From contig CAJQGZ010000019.1 of assembly GCA_905478065.1 (NCBI GenBank), forward strand, positions 1 through 64,000: a DNA stretch of 64,000 bases, written 5' to 3'. The DNA comes from an uncultured bacterium (GTDB taxonomy: Bacteria > Fidelibacterota > Marinisomatia > Marinisomatales > UBA1611). Positions 37,389 through 46,682 of the stretch are shown here, piece by piece; positions within the stretch are counted from its first letter, which is position 1, and each line of letters begins with the position of its first letter. A program made the translations under genes and the position numbers. The notes beneath the pieces were generated by a model, which did no database searches, was not told where the DNA came from, and was given only the letters and a program-made list of their open reading frames with translations.

Positions 37389-39464
37389 ATGAAAAGCTTT
37401 GATATTGAAGATACAATAACAAAGTTAAATCAAATTAGCACCAAGCGTGCTGAAGTTTTACTTGACCATCAAGTTAAATCTATAAAAAATCTTTTATATT
37501 ATTTCCCGAGAAAACATTTAGATCGAACTAATATAACAAAAATAAAAGATATTGCTCCCGCTAATAAGTATAATATTGTGGGGACTGTTGAAACTCTTGG
37601 TGAAAAGCGAACAAGGTTTAAAAAAATTTATCAGGTTTTGATTTCTGATGGTACTGGTGTTATGACCTTAACTTGGTTTAATTCTTCAAAATACATAAAG
37701 AACTTAGTAAAAAAAGGAGACCTCATTGCTGTTCACGGTAAGGTAGATTGGTATAATGGGTTCTCAATTAGTCATCCTGAATTTGATATCCTCGATCAAA
37801 AAACAGACCCAGCAAGTACTGGTTCAATTATACCTATTTATCCTTTAACAAATGAATTAAAAAGAGTGGGTGTTGAACAGCGTTTAATTAGAAAACTAAT
37901 TTTACAGTCACTTGATAAAATTAGTTCGTTCAATGAAATGTATGATGCTAAGATTTTGAAATCTCACAAATTAGTAAAAATTGGAGAAGCCTTAAATCAG
38001 TTGCATTTTCCTGATGATATAAATCAATTAAAGAGTGCTATTTACAGATTAAAGTTTGATGAGCACTTTATTTTGCAGGTCTTTTTGGCCTTAGTTAAAG
38101 AAAATATTAAACGCTCAGAAGCTAGGCCGTTTAAAGATATTGGTCCTTATTTCCAGATTATTCGCGATGGTTTAAAATTTGAACTAACTAGATCGCAAAA
38201 AAAAGTCATTGCTGAAATTCATGGAGATATGAAAAAAGGACATTCTATGAATCGGCTTTTGCAAGGAGATGTTGGCTCAGGGAAAACCATTGTTGCAATA
38301 TTATCTTCTTCACTAGCTGTCGGTAATAGTGCGCAGGTTGCAATAATGGCACCAACAGAAATTTTAGCTGCTCAGCACTATAAATCATTCCAAGAAGAAT
38401 TATCGGAAGCCAGAATAATATGTTGTCTACTTGTTGGGAAAATGAAGAAAAAAGATAGAAATAAAATTATTACAAATATAGAAAATGGAAAAATTTCTGT
38501 TGTCGTGGGCACTCATGCAATTATTCAAGATGACGTAATTTTTAAAGACCTTGGTTTAGTTGTTATAGATGAGCAACATAGATTTGGGGTAGAACAAAGG
38601 AATAAACTTATTAATAAAGGATTGAACCCTCATCTGTTATCAATGACAGCCACTCCAATACCAAGGACCCTTTCTATTACATATATGGGAGATATGGATT
38701 TATCAATTATTGATGAACTTCCAAAAAATAGAATTCCAATAACTACAAAAATTATTGAACCTACTAGACTTCCTAAAGTTTATGCTTTTGCAAAAGATCA
38801 AATTGATTCTGGTCAGCAGTGTATGATCGTATACCCTTTAATTGAAGAGTCAGAGAAGAGTGACTTAGGTGCAGCAGTTGAAATGTTTGAAAAACTTCAA
38901 AAAAGTACTTTTTCAAATTATAAAGTTGGATTAATCCATGGAAAAATGAATGGTGAGGAAAAAAAAGAGGTTATGGGAAGGTTTAAGGAAAATAAAATTA
39001 ACATCATCATCGCGACAACGGTTATTGAAGTGGGAATTGATGTGCCAAATGCAACAGTAATGCTTATAGAGCATGCTGAACGGTTTGGATTAACTCAACT
39101 ACATCAATTGAGAGGCAGAGTAGGAAGAGGTATAAAAAAAAGTTATTGTATACTTGTGAATAGAGGCACAAATGAACTCTCCGCAAAAAGGTTGAAAATA
39201 ATGGAGAGTACCAATGATGGGTTTGAGATTGCTGATGAAGATTTGATTTTGAGAGGACCAGGTGACTATGTTGGTTTTAAACAAAGTGGGTTTGTAAAAT
39301 ATAAAATTGCGGATATGGTCAAGGATGGGCCCATAATTAGAACCGCTAGAATTTTAGCTAAAAGTATTATTGAGTCCGACCCCATCCTAGAAAATCATGA
39401 GAATGTTAAGGCGAGAGTAATAGACGATTATAAAAACAATCTTCATTTAGTAAAATTAAATTAA
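37389..39464 (+). CDS. recG: ATP-dependent DNA helicase RecG
   Basis: A 691-residue superfamily 2 helicase that remodels stalled forks and Holliday junctions. The N-terminal wedge/OB domain is present (FPRKHLDRTNITKI, ISDGTGVMTLTWFN). Helicase motifs follow: GDVGSGKT, the DEQH box in VIDEQHRFGV, SMTATPIPRTLS, GRVGRG. I prefer ATG 37389 to TTG 37368, because the 7 extra residues are not like the family. Confidence 0.95.
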   Translation: MKSFDIEDTITKLNQISTKRAEVLLDHQVKSIKNLLYYFPRKHLDRTNITKIKDIAPANKYNIVGTVETLGEKRTRFKKIYQVLISDGTGVMTLTWFNSSKYIKNLVKKGDLIAVHGKVDWYNGFSISHPEFDILDQKTDPASTGSIIPIYPLTNELKRVGVEQRLIRKLILQSLDKISSFNEMYDAKILKSHKLVKIGEALNQLHFPDDINQLKSAIYRLKFDEHFILQVFLALVKENIKRSEARPFKDIGPYFQIIRDGLKFELTRSQKKVIAEIHGDMKKGHSMNRLLQGDVGSGKTIVAILSSSLAVGNSAQVAIMAPTEILAAQHYKSFQEELSEARIICCLLVGKMKKKDRNKIITNIENGKISVVVGTHAIIQDDVIFKDLGLVVIDEQHRFGVEQRNKLINKGLNPHLLSMTATPIPRTLSITYMGDMDLSIIDELPKNRIPITTKIIEPTRLPKVYAFAKDQIDSGQQCMIVYPLIEESEKSDLGAAVEMFEKLQKSTFSNYKVGLIHGKMNGEEKKEVMGRFKENKINIIIATTVIEVGIDVPNATVMLIEHAERFGLTQLHQLRGRVGRGIKKSYCILVNRGTNELSAKRLKIMESTNDGFEIADEDLILRGPGDYVGFKQSGFVKYKIADMVKDGPIIRTARILAKSIIESDPILENHENVKARVIDDYKNNLHLVKLN

Positions 39465-39539
39465 GTTTTTAATGTATTTTTTGTATTAATACTATCATAT
39501 AAATTTGTCTTATTTTAAATAAACGGAATAAATATTAAA

Positions 39540-39860
39540 GTGAATAAAGAAATTTTATCAGAAAAAGAACAATTGTTTCTGTATTTAGTTGGAACTTTTC
39601 ATTCGAGCGCTAGAATAGCGTTAGGTAAAAACGAAAACCCAATGACAAAATCAATAAATATAAATGTAGAACAGGCATCTTTTTATATTAACGTTCTTGA
39701 TTTGATTCAAGAGAAAACCAAAGAAAATTTGACTGACTATGAAGAGCAGATGCTAATTAACACGATTAGCGAATTGAAATTAAATTTAATTGATGAAAAG
39801 AAAAAAAATAAAAGCCCGAATGGACAAAAACAAAATAAAGAATCAAAAAAGGAAGACTAA
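39540..39860 (+). CDS. DUF1844 family small protein
   Basis: A 106-residue protein starting at GTG. The helical region FLYLVGTFHSSARIALGK, NPMTKSINI, INVLDLIQEKTKENLTDYEE matches DUF1844. A lysine/glutamate-rich tail follows. Function unknown. It lies between recG and the DUF2723 gene, 3 bases before the latter. Confidence 0.82.
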   Translation: MNKEILSEKEQLFLYLVGTFHSSARIALGKNENPMTKSININVEQASFYINVLDLIQEKTKENLTDYEEQMLINTISELKLNLIDEKKKNKSPNGQKQNKESKKED

Positions 39861-39863
39861 GCT

Positions 39864-42803
39864 TTGTTAAAAAATGATTTTATTAAAATAAATAGATTAA
39901 TCGCACTAGTTGTTTTCTTATTAACCTTCGTTGTTTATTTTGATACTATGGCTCCAACTGTCTCCTACTGGGATTGTGGTGAGTTCATTGCAGTTTCTCA
40001 TACTTTAGGTGTGCCACATCCGCCTGGGAGTCCATTTTTTCTGCTTTTGGGTCGTATTTTTTCTATGATTCCTTTTAATGATGATGTTGCTTTCCGTGTA
40101 AATATTATTTCCCCGCTCGTAAGTGCTTTAGCAGTGATGCTTCTGTATCTTTCAATTGTTAAAGTAGTGACTCATTGGCGAGGAAAAGTAAACAGCTCGA
40201 TAGATAGTTTAATTGTTTTTGGTGGAGGTGTTTCTGGTGCCTTAGCGTTTGCATTTACTGATAGTCATTGGTTTAACGCAGTTGAAGCAGAAGTATATGC
40301 TTTTAGTACATTTTTTACCGCAATTGTTGTTTGGCTCATTCTTTTATGGAATGAAAAAGCAGATGAAAAAGGTCATGAAAGATATTTGCTTATCATTGCG
40401 TACATGATTGGTTTAGCTACAGGACTTCACTTACTAAATTTATTAGCAATACCTTTTATTACTCTAATCGTTTATTTTAGAAAATATAAAGTTGAATGGA
40501 AATCTTTTGGAATTAATGTATTAATTACTGCCGTAATTTTTTTTGTTATCCACAATGGAATTATCAAAGGCTTACCTAAGATGGCCGCTGGTTTCTTGGG
40601 CGTATGGGGAACATCATTTTTGATTGGTTCTGTTTTTGCTCTAATGATTTGGGCTGTTTTGAATAAGCAACATTTAATTAGCATTGCCGCAACATCTATG
40701 GTGTTAGTATTAATTGGCTATTCTACATACTCATTGATTTTTATTCGTTCTAATCAAGACCCCACGATTGATGAAAACGATCCAGAAACTGTCGAGGCAA
40801 TGATATCATATCTTGAAAGAGAGCAATACGGTAGTGTTGGCCAGTTCCCAAGAAGATTTAAGGGGCTTCCTCAAATGTATGAAGTTGTTGGTCCTCCATC
40901 AAATAATGGAGATTACTCATCGAGGCAAAAATCTCAATACCGGAAGACTAATGTCAGCAAGCAATGGGATTTTTTCTGGAATTATCAGATTAAGAAAATG
41001 TACAACCGTTATTTTTTGTGGCAGTTTGCTGGGCGAGGGCCAGCTAGTGAAAGTGGCGTGACTCCTATGGGCGCTAATAGTCGGGAAGATGGCGTGGATT
41101 GGTCTCAATTTGGTATGCCCTTAGCCTTGTTAATAGGTTTACTGGGAATGTTTTATCATGGAAGTAAGGATCAGCGTATGTCCTTTTCTGTGATGTCATT
41201 ATTTTTATTAACCGGCTACGCAATAATTCTATATTTAAATCAAGATGATCCTCAGCCAAGAGAAAGGGATTATTCTTATGTTGGTAGTTTCTTTGCATTT
41301 TCGATTTGGATAGGCGCTGGCGTGTCAGCGATTGGCGAATTTATTGAAAAGAAGATAGCAAATATAGATCTAAGAAAAAGAATGTTATCTATAACATTAT
41401 TGTTAATAATAATATTCATGCCTGGAGTAATGATGAGCGTTAATTATCATTCACATGATAGGTCTGGTAATTATGTAGCCTGGGATTATAGTTATAATAT
41501 TTTACAATCAGTTGGGCCCAATGGTATATTATTCACCAATGGAGATAATGACACTTTTCCTTTATGGTATCTCCAGGAGGTGGAAAACATAAGGAAAGAT
41601 GTAGCTGTGGTAAATCTTAGCCTTTTAAATACTCCTTGGTATATAAAACAGTGGAAAGAAGCAAGGTCTGCTGATACAAAGTTTATAAACCTTTCCGATA
41701 ATCAAGTCGATGCTATCACTTCTAGGTTGCAGAGGTGGGAGGAGAAGAAGGTCCAGGTACCAGTTCAAAATGACCCTAAAAATGAAAAAGGTTTTATTGA
41801 ATGGAATTTAAAACCTACTTTTGCTGGTCAGGCTCTAAGAGTTCAAGATATTATGATACTCAGAATTATTAAAGATGCAAATTGGAAGGTTCCTATTTAT
41901 TTTGCTGTTACAGTATCTCAATCAAATAGAATAGGTTTAGACTCATATTTAGATATGCAAGGCTTGACCTTCCAGCTTAAAAGTCACAAAACAAAACCTG
42001 TCGATCAAGATATGATGTATAAAAACTTAATGACTCAAATTGGCCCTAATGATTGGTCGTCAGAGTTTGATGTTTCTGGGTTTAATGATGATAAGGAAAG
42101 TGATTATATAAACTGGTCTAGAGATTATAAACCTGGATATATGTTTCGTAATCTGGGTAACGATAAAATTTATTATAATGATCAAATTATTAGACTTCTC
42201 CAGAATTACCGTAGTGCATATATGCAATTAGCAGTTACATATTATATGGATTATCAAAAAGAACAAAGAAAGAAAGTTCCAGATACTAACTTGTTAGCAG
42301 ATTTAAGCTCTAAATCTGTTGAGGTATTAGATCAAATGCGTTTTAATATTCCTGAGGAAACAATACCAATCACTTCTGCTGACCTACACTATCAAGTTGC
42401 AAGGCTTTATGGCGACTTAAATCGTAAAGATTCAATGGAAGATATTTTAGAAGACTTAATTAAGCTGGAAGGTGTTTCTCCCAGTAATAAAGTTGAGTAT
42501 GCTAATGTATATTATCGTGAACTTGATAACTCTGTAATGGCTGTTAATATATTATCTGATTTGCATAATGAATATTCTAAGATTGAGAATATTATAAAAG
42601 TTAAAGGCTTTTCTTCCATTTCAAATAGGAGTTGGAAAAGTTGGCAAAAAGCTTTTCCAGATATCATATCATCCTTGGTCTACATTTATAAATCAACAAA
42701 CCAAAACAACGAGGCTGAGGAAGTATTAGTTGATTGGATTTCGCGTTTTCCAGAGGATACAAACGCAAAAAAGTTATTAGAAGAAGTTCGCAGTCTTGAC
42801 TAG
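39864..42803 (+). CDS. DUF2723 membrane protein (GT-C glycosyltransferase-like)
   Basis: A 979-residue protein. About twelve membrane helices occupy the first half (to about residue 530), followed by a soluble C-terminal part with TPR-like helices. The signature YWDCGEFIAVSHTLGVPHPPGSP after the first helix, DSHWFNAVEAEVYAFS and QDDPQPRERDYSYVG are typical of DUF2723. That family is related to TMEM260/protein O-mannosyltransferases of the GT-C fold, so lipid-linked sugar transfer to secreted protein is likely. The start is TTG 39864, with GGAAG 8 bases upstream. A GT2 gene follows directly. Confidence 0.9.
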   Translation: MLKNDFIKINRLIALVVFLLTFVVYFDTMAPTVSYWDCGEFIAVSHTLGVPHPPGSPFFLLLGRIFSMIPFNDDVAFRVNIISPLVSALAVMLLYLSIVKVVTHWRGKVNSSIDSLIVFGGGVSGALAFAFTDSHWFNAVEAEVYAFSTFFTAIVVWLILLWNEKADEKGHERYLLIIAYMIGLATGLHLLNLLAIPFITLIVYFRKYKVEWKSFGINVLITAVIFFVIHNGIIKGLPKMAAGFLGVWGTSFLIGSVFALMIWAVLNKQHLISIAATSMVLVLIGYSTYSLIFIRSNQDPTIDENDPETVEAMISYLEREQYGSVGQFPRRFKGLPQMYEVVGPPSNNGDYSSRQKSQYRKTNVSKQWDFFWNYQIKKMYNRYFLWQFAGRGPASESGVTPMGANSREDGVDWSQFGMPLALLIGLLGMFYHGSKDQRMSFSVMSLFLLTGYAIILYLNQDDPQPRERDYSYVGSFFAFSIWIGAGVSAIGEFIEKKIANIDLRKRMLSITLLLIIIFMPGVMMSVNYHSHDRSGNYVAWDYSYNILQSVGPNGILFTNGDNDTFPLWYLQEVENIRKDVAVVNLSLLNTPWYIKQWKEARSADTKFINLSDNQVDAITSRLQRWEEKKVQVPVQNDPKNEKGFIEWNLKPTFAGQALRVQDIMILRIIKDANWKVPIYFAVTVSQSNRIGLDSYLDMQGLTFQLKSHKTKPVDQDMMYKNLMTQIGPNDWSSEFDVSGFNDDKESDYINWSRDYKPGYMFRNLGNDKIYYNDQIIRLLQNYRSAYMQLAVTYYMDYQKEQRKKVPDTNLLADLSSKSVEVLDQMRFNIPEETIPITSADLHYQVARLYGDLNRKDSMEDILEDLIKLEGVSPSNKVEYANVYYRELDNSVMAVNILSDLHNEYSKIENIIKVKGFSSISNRSWKSWQKAFPDIISSLVYIYKSTNQNNEAEEVLVDWISRFPEDTNAKKLLEEVRSLD

Positions 42804-42821
42804 TACATAATAATATCTAAA

Positions 42822-43865
42822 GTGTCTGACAACAAGTTAAACGTTAGCATTATTATACCACATTGGAACAATGTAGATATTTTATCTGATTGTTTAGAAT
42901 CAATTAGCTCAATAAAGTTATCTAATTTTGATATAATTATTGTTGACAATGCATCCAGCGACCATAGCGTTGATTGGGTTAAATCTAATTATCCCAACGT
43001 AAATCTTATAGAAAATGATAAAAACTACGGATATGCCGGTGGTTGTAATATCGGTGCAAAGCATGCTGTAGGAGATAAATTGATATTTCTTAATAATGAT
43101 ACTGTTTTAGATCCTGATTGTATACCCCATATGTTGAAGTCAATGGATGCAAATCCAAATATGGCTGTGTTACAGCCAAAAGTTTTAAATTATTTTGATA
43201 GGACGCTCCTTGATTATGCTGGGGGATCTGGTGGTCACATGGATATTTATTGTTTTCCCTTAGCACGAGGTAGGGTTTTTGCTAAACAGGAACATGACCA
43301 TGGTCAGTATGATAATCAAGAAAAGTGTTTTTGGGCATCCGGAACATGTTTAATGATTAGAAAAAAAATATTTCATCAGGCAGGTGGTTTTGATGATGTG
43401 TTTTTTGCGCACATGGAAGAAATAGATCTATGCTGGAAAGTGCAATCTATGGGTTACGAAGTATGGGCTGAGCCTAAGGCAGTTATCTATCATAAGAACG
43501 GATTAACACTACCTATGTATTCTCACAAAAAGTACTATCTTAACCATAGGAATTCACTTCTAATGTTATTTGGAAATTATTCATTTAAAAATATATTTTT
43601 AAACGGTTCAGTGAGAATTTTTCTTGAGATAATAGCTGTTTTTTATTCTCTTTTAATTTTTGACTGGAAGCATGCATCAGCAATTATAAGAGCGCTATTT
43701 TGGGTGCTCCTTCATCCTCATGTAATTATAAAAAAGAGGAGTGGTTTTAATAAAATTAGAAAAAGAGAAGATAGTGAAATCATGAAAAGTATGTTTAAGA
43801 GCTCTATCGTTTTGAAATATTATATTTTAAGAATGAAAACCTATTCAGCCATTTTATCTAAATAA
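42822..43865 (+). CDS. Family 2 glycosyltransferase
   Basis: A 347-residue GT2 enzyme of the rhamnosyltransferase/WbbL-like type. Motifs are VSIIIPHWNN, IIIVDNASSD, NYGYAGGCNIG, FLNNDTVLDPD (the DxD-like site), FWASGTCLMIRK and AHMEEIDLCWK. A C-terminal hydrophobic stretch (about residues 255-275) may anchor it to the membrane. The start is GTG. Together with DUF2723 it suggests surface glycan or protein glycosylation. The 3' end overlaps the convergent PorD-like gene by 25 bases. Confidence 0.9.
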   Translation: MSDNKLNVSIIIPHWNNVDILSDCLESISSIKLSNFDIIIVDNASSDHSVDWVKSNYPNVNLIENDKNYGYAGGCNIGAKHAVGDKLIFLNNDTVLDPDCIPHMLKSMDANPNMAVLQPKVLNYFDRTLLDYAGGSGGHMDIYCFPLARGRVFAKQEHDHGQYDNQEKCFWASGTCLMIRKKIFHQAGGFDDVFFAHMEEIDLCWKVQSMGYEVWAEPKAVIYHKNGLTLPMYSHKKYYLNHRNSLLMLFGNYSFKNIFLNGSVRIFLEIIAVFYSLLIFDWKHASAIIRALFWVLLHPHVIIKKRSGFNKIRKREDSEIMKSMFKSSIVLKYYILRMKTYSAILSK

Positions 43866-44689
43866 AATTTGTAAATATCGCTATTATCATGATCTAATTG
43901 TTTTACATCAATAAGTAAGTCTCTTCTACCAAGTTTATTAAAAGTTTCAGCTAAGTATTCAGAATGGATTTTCATAAAATATTGAGTAGATTGTTCTCGC
44001 CCAAAATCAATTGCGCTTTTTTCAAGGCCATTTAGCATATTATTAAGTTCTTTTAGACCAGCCTCAATTTTACCCTCTTGGAGTAAATCTTTCCCAATAT
44101 AATAAGCAAGTCGAGCATCTCTTAATCCTGAGTTTTTACTTATATCATCTACTAGAGCTATTCTAGAGCTCCAGCCTTTTTGGTATTCTGATGATGCTCC
44201 TCTTAATGCTATTTCTCTTGCTATTTCATATGTAGCTCCTCCGCCTCTGTATTCATAAGTATCTATAACGCCTGCTAAGATCATATGAGCATAGAAAGCT
44301 AAAAAAGCTGATAACGGTTCAAATAGCACTAAATCAAAATACAAGCTTGAGCCAGGGCTATAGTAAAACTGAGCACCATTATCAAAGTATCTTAATTCGC
44401 TTCCATTAGAAAATAAAGCTTTGCACAGGTATGTTTTTACATTGCCCTTAGATGCTGCGCCTTCAAAAACTATCTGTATATGTAAAGGAATTTTTAAATC
44501 AGAAAAATCTTTATCCCATGAAGTGTTTACAAAAAATTGTCGAACGTCATCCTTTAGGTTAATAAGGTCATATTTTTCATCACTCCTTAGTAATCTATCA
44601 TCAAACTCAATTTTAACTAAGCCAAATTGCCCGTAGGAAGCTGTAAATAATATTGGGAGGATAACTACTAAGGATAATAGTTTTGTCAT
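43841..44689 (-). CDS. DUF4835 / PorD-like exported protein
   Basis: A 282-residue protein with a signal peptide ending near ASYGQ. The segment FFVNTSWDKDF, then VLFEPLSAFLAFYAHMILAG and YEIAREIALRGASSE, then QKGWSSRIAL, follows the DUF4835 family of Bacteroidota. Some databases link that family to type IX secretion as PorD. The similarity is by pattern recognition and is moderate. If right, it suggests a T9SS-related system elsewhere in the genome. It stands alone, divergent from cca. Confidence 0.65.
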   Translation of the reverse strand: MTKLLSLVVILPILFTASYGQFGLVKIEFDDRLLRSDEKYDLINLKDDVRQFFVNTSWDKDFSDLKIPLHIQIVFEGAASKGNVKTYLCKALFSNGSELRYFDNGAQFYYSPGSSLYFDLVLFEPLSAFLAFYAHMILAGVIDTYEYRGGGATYEIAREIALRGASSEYQKGWSSRIALVDDISKNSGLRDARLAYYIGKDLLQEGKIEAGLKELNNMLNGLEKSAIDFGREQSTQYFMKIHSEYLAETFNKLGRRDLLIDVKQLDHDNSDIYKFYLDKMAE

Positions 44690-44723
44690 TGATTAAAGAT
44701 AAATTAAAGCAATTCCTCTTTAC

Positions 44724-44741
44724 AAGTAATTTATCTTACTT
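44724..44741. promoter_or_regulatory. Inverted repeat between the PorD-like gene and cca
   Basis: AAGTAA and TTACTT flank 6 bases in the 90-base divergent spacer. The arm and spacing lengths equal those of the repeat at 16833. An operator is possible; chance is also possible. Confidence 0.25.
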
Positions 44742-44779
44742 ATTTTTGTATTGGTTTGAATATGAATTAATTTTAGATA

Positions 44780-46189
44780 ATGAAAAACATTGAAAAAATT
44801 ATAAACCAATCTAAATACAAACATATTTTTGATATGGCTAAAAGAGCTGGCAAGCTTGGCATAAAAGAAAGCATAAAAGTTTATATAGTTGGTGGCGTAG
44901 TAAGGGATTTAATGCTTGGAAGGGATATCCAAGACCTTGATTTAATGGTTGAGGGTGACGGTATTTTTTTTGCAAAAAAACTAGCTAAAGAGATTGGTGT
45001 AAAAAAAGTTGTCCCTTTTGAAAAATTTGGCACTGCTTTAATACCGAATAAATTATTTCAGATTGAAATTGCTAGTTCAAGATCAGAAACGTACAGCAGT
45101 GAATCAAGAAGTCCCTCAAAGGTTAAGTTTACTAGCCTGAAAGAAGATTTAAAACGGCGAGATTTTACTATCAATGCTATGGCAATGGACACTCATCCAG
45201 AAAATTTTGGTAAAATATATGATCCATTTGGTGGACAGAATCATTTAAACGAAGGATTATTAAAAACGCCATTAGATCCAGAGAAAACTTTTTCTGATGA
45301 TCCGCTGAGGATGATGAGGGCAGCTTACTTTGCATCAAAGCTTAATTTTAAACTGGACTCTGAATGTAGGGCCGCAATTACTAACCAATCTGATAGGATA
45401 AGCATTGTTTCTTGGGAAAGAATAAGAGAGGAACTTATAAAAACGCTTTCTACATCTAAGCCTTCTGTTGGGTTAGTAATGATGCAAAAAACAGGTTTAC
45501 TTAGAACAGTATTTCCTGAAATTGATATTATGTATGATATGGATCAATCTGCAGAGTGGCACCATAAAGATATTTTTGCTCATACTTTACAAGTTGTAGA
45601 TAATGCAGCAAAATTAACAGATAAAATGGAAATTAGATTTGCTGCGCTGGTTCATGACATTGCTAAACCGGTAACAAGACGTATTGATCCTGTTAAGGGT
45701 TACACGTTTCACGGTCATGATGCAATAGGTGAAAAAATGTTAAATAAAGTATCACAAAGGCTTAGGCTTTCAAATAAATTGTCAGGTTATATAAAAAAAT
45801 TAACATTATTGCACCTTAGGCCTATAGCTCTCGTTAAATCTGAGGTTACAGATTCTGCAGTAAGGAGATTAATGGTTTCTGCTGGTGATGAGATTCAAGA
45901 TTTAATGATACTTTGCAGAGCAGATATAACAACGAAAAATCCCAAAACAGTAAAAAAATATTTAAAGAACTTTGATATTGTTGAAGATAAAATGAAAGTT
46001 GTTTTGGATAAAGATTCTGCAAAAAAATTTCAGAGCCCAATTAGAGGTAAAGATATTATGCAAATTTTTAAAATTAATGAAGGTAAGCAAGTCGGAATAT
46101 TTAAAAAAGCAGTTGAGGAGGCTATTCTTGAAGGGACAATTGAAAACACATACAATGCCGCTAAAAGATTTTTATTAGATCAAAAATAA
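44780..46189 (+). CDS. cca: CCA tRNA nucleotidyltransferase / poly(A) polymerase family
   Basis: A 469-residue class II nucleotidyltransferase with the active site YIVGGVVRDLMLGRDIQDLDL and RRDFTINAMAMD. The RNA-binding region DDPLRMMRAAYFA is followed by an HD domain (DIFAHTLQVVDNA, LVHDIAKP). In FCB bacteria proteins of this layout are annotated CCA-adding enzymes. A poly(A) polymerase or A-adding enzyme cannot be excluded. Confidence 0.92.
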   Translation: MKNIEKIINQSKYKHIFDMAKRAGKLGIKESIKVYIVGGVVRDLMLGRDIQDLDLMVEGDGIFFAKKLAKEIGVKKVVPFEKFGTALIPNKLFQIEIASSRSETYSSESRSPSKVKFTSLKEDLKRRDFTINAMAMDTHPENFGKIYDPFGGQNHLNEGLLKTPLDPEKTFSDDPLRMMRAAYFASKLNFKLDSECRAAITNQSDRISIVSWERIREELIKTLSTSKPSVGLVMMQKTGLLRTVFPEIDIMYDMDQSAEWHHKDIFAHTLQVVDNAAKLTDKMEIRFAALVHDIAKPVTRRIDPVKGYTFHGHDAIGEKMLNKVSQRLRLSNKLSGYIKKLTLLHLRPIALVKSEVTDSAVRRLMVSAGDEIQDLMILCRADITTKNPKTVKKYLKNFDIVEDKMKVVLDKDSAKKFQSPIRGKDIMQIFKINEGKQVGIFKKAVEEAILEGTIENTYNAAKRFLLDQK

Positions 46190-46225
46190 TGAGAAACTTG
46201 ACAAAGAACATTTTAAAAATCTTTT

Positions 46226-46253
46226 TTGTAACCTTAAAACAAAATCTTATAAA
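46226..46253 (+). promoter_or_regulatory. Candidate sigma70-type promoter of the ferredoxin gene
   Basis: TTGTAA (46226-46231) and TATAAA (46248-46253) are 16 bases apart and lie 61 bases before the ferredoxin start. The match is fair only. Confidence 0.4.
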
Positions 46254-46313
46254 TTAGACCAGTTGAAACTATAGAAATATTTTAAAAACATATACTTATA
46301 ATTAGGAGAAATT

Positions 46314-46616
46314 ATGACATATATTATTGCTGAACCATGTGTAAGTACTTGTGATACTGCTTGTGTCGAAGTATGCCCAGTTGATTGTATTCACGGGCCA
46401 GATGATAAAACTGGAGCAGGAGCTGAGGCGAAAGAACCTGGTTTTGACCCTGAAGGTAAGCAGCTTTACATCAATCCGGAAGAATGTATAGATTGTGGTG
46501 CTTGCGAACCAGAGTGTCCTGTTGAAGCTATTTTTGAAGAAAGTGAAATTCCTGAAGAATGGAGCAAATTCATTCCACTTAATTATGAATATTTTGGACA
46601 AGAATATTCTGGGTAA
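46314..46616 (+). CDS. Dicluster ferredoxin
   Basis: A 100-residue 7Fe/8Fe-type ferredoxin with nine cysteines at 9, 13, 17, 21, 25, 58, 61, 64 and 68. By comparison with Azotobacter FdI, Cys 21, 58, 61 and 64 hold a 4Fe-4S cluster. Cys 9, 17 and 68, perhaps with 13, hold the second cluster (3Fe or 4Fe). An acidic insertion of about 25 residues (after HGPDD) separates the two halves. The start has a clear AGGAGA site. It is a single-gene unit with its own terminator, located just before the iron-sulfur carrier mrp. Confidence 0.95.
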   Translation: MTYIIAEPCVSTCDTACVEVCPVDCIHGPDDKTGAGAEAKEPGFDPEGKQLYINPEECIDCGACEPECPVEAIFEESEIPEEWSKFIPLNYEYFGQEYSG

Positions 46617-46638
46617 TTAAATTAAATTGAAAATCATT

Positions 46639-46667
46639 AAAACGGTTGTTTCGGCAACCGTTTTTTT
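46639..46667 (+). terminator. Intrinsic terminator after ferredoxin
   Basis: AAAACGGTTG pairs perfectly with CAACCGTTTT around the loop TTTCGG, followed by a run of T. It ends only 15 bases before the mrp start codon. Confidence 0.9.
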
Positions 46668-46682
46668 ATTGAAATAAGTAGT

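Noticed and set aside
39483-39492. Palindrome GTATTAATAC after recG
   Set aside because: It is short and AT-rich, has no T-tract or GC stem, and is likely chance.
46302-46601. Minus-strand open frame of about 99 codons
   Set aside because: It lies fully opposite the ferredoxin gene, whose cysteine motifs prove the plus strand is coding.
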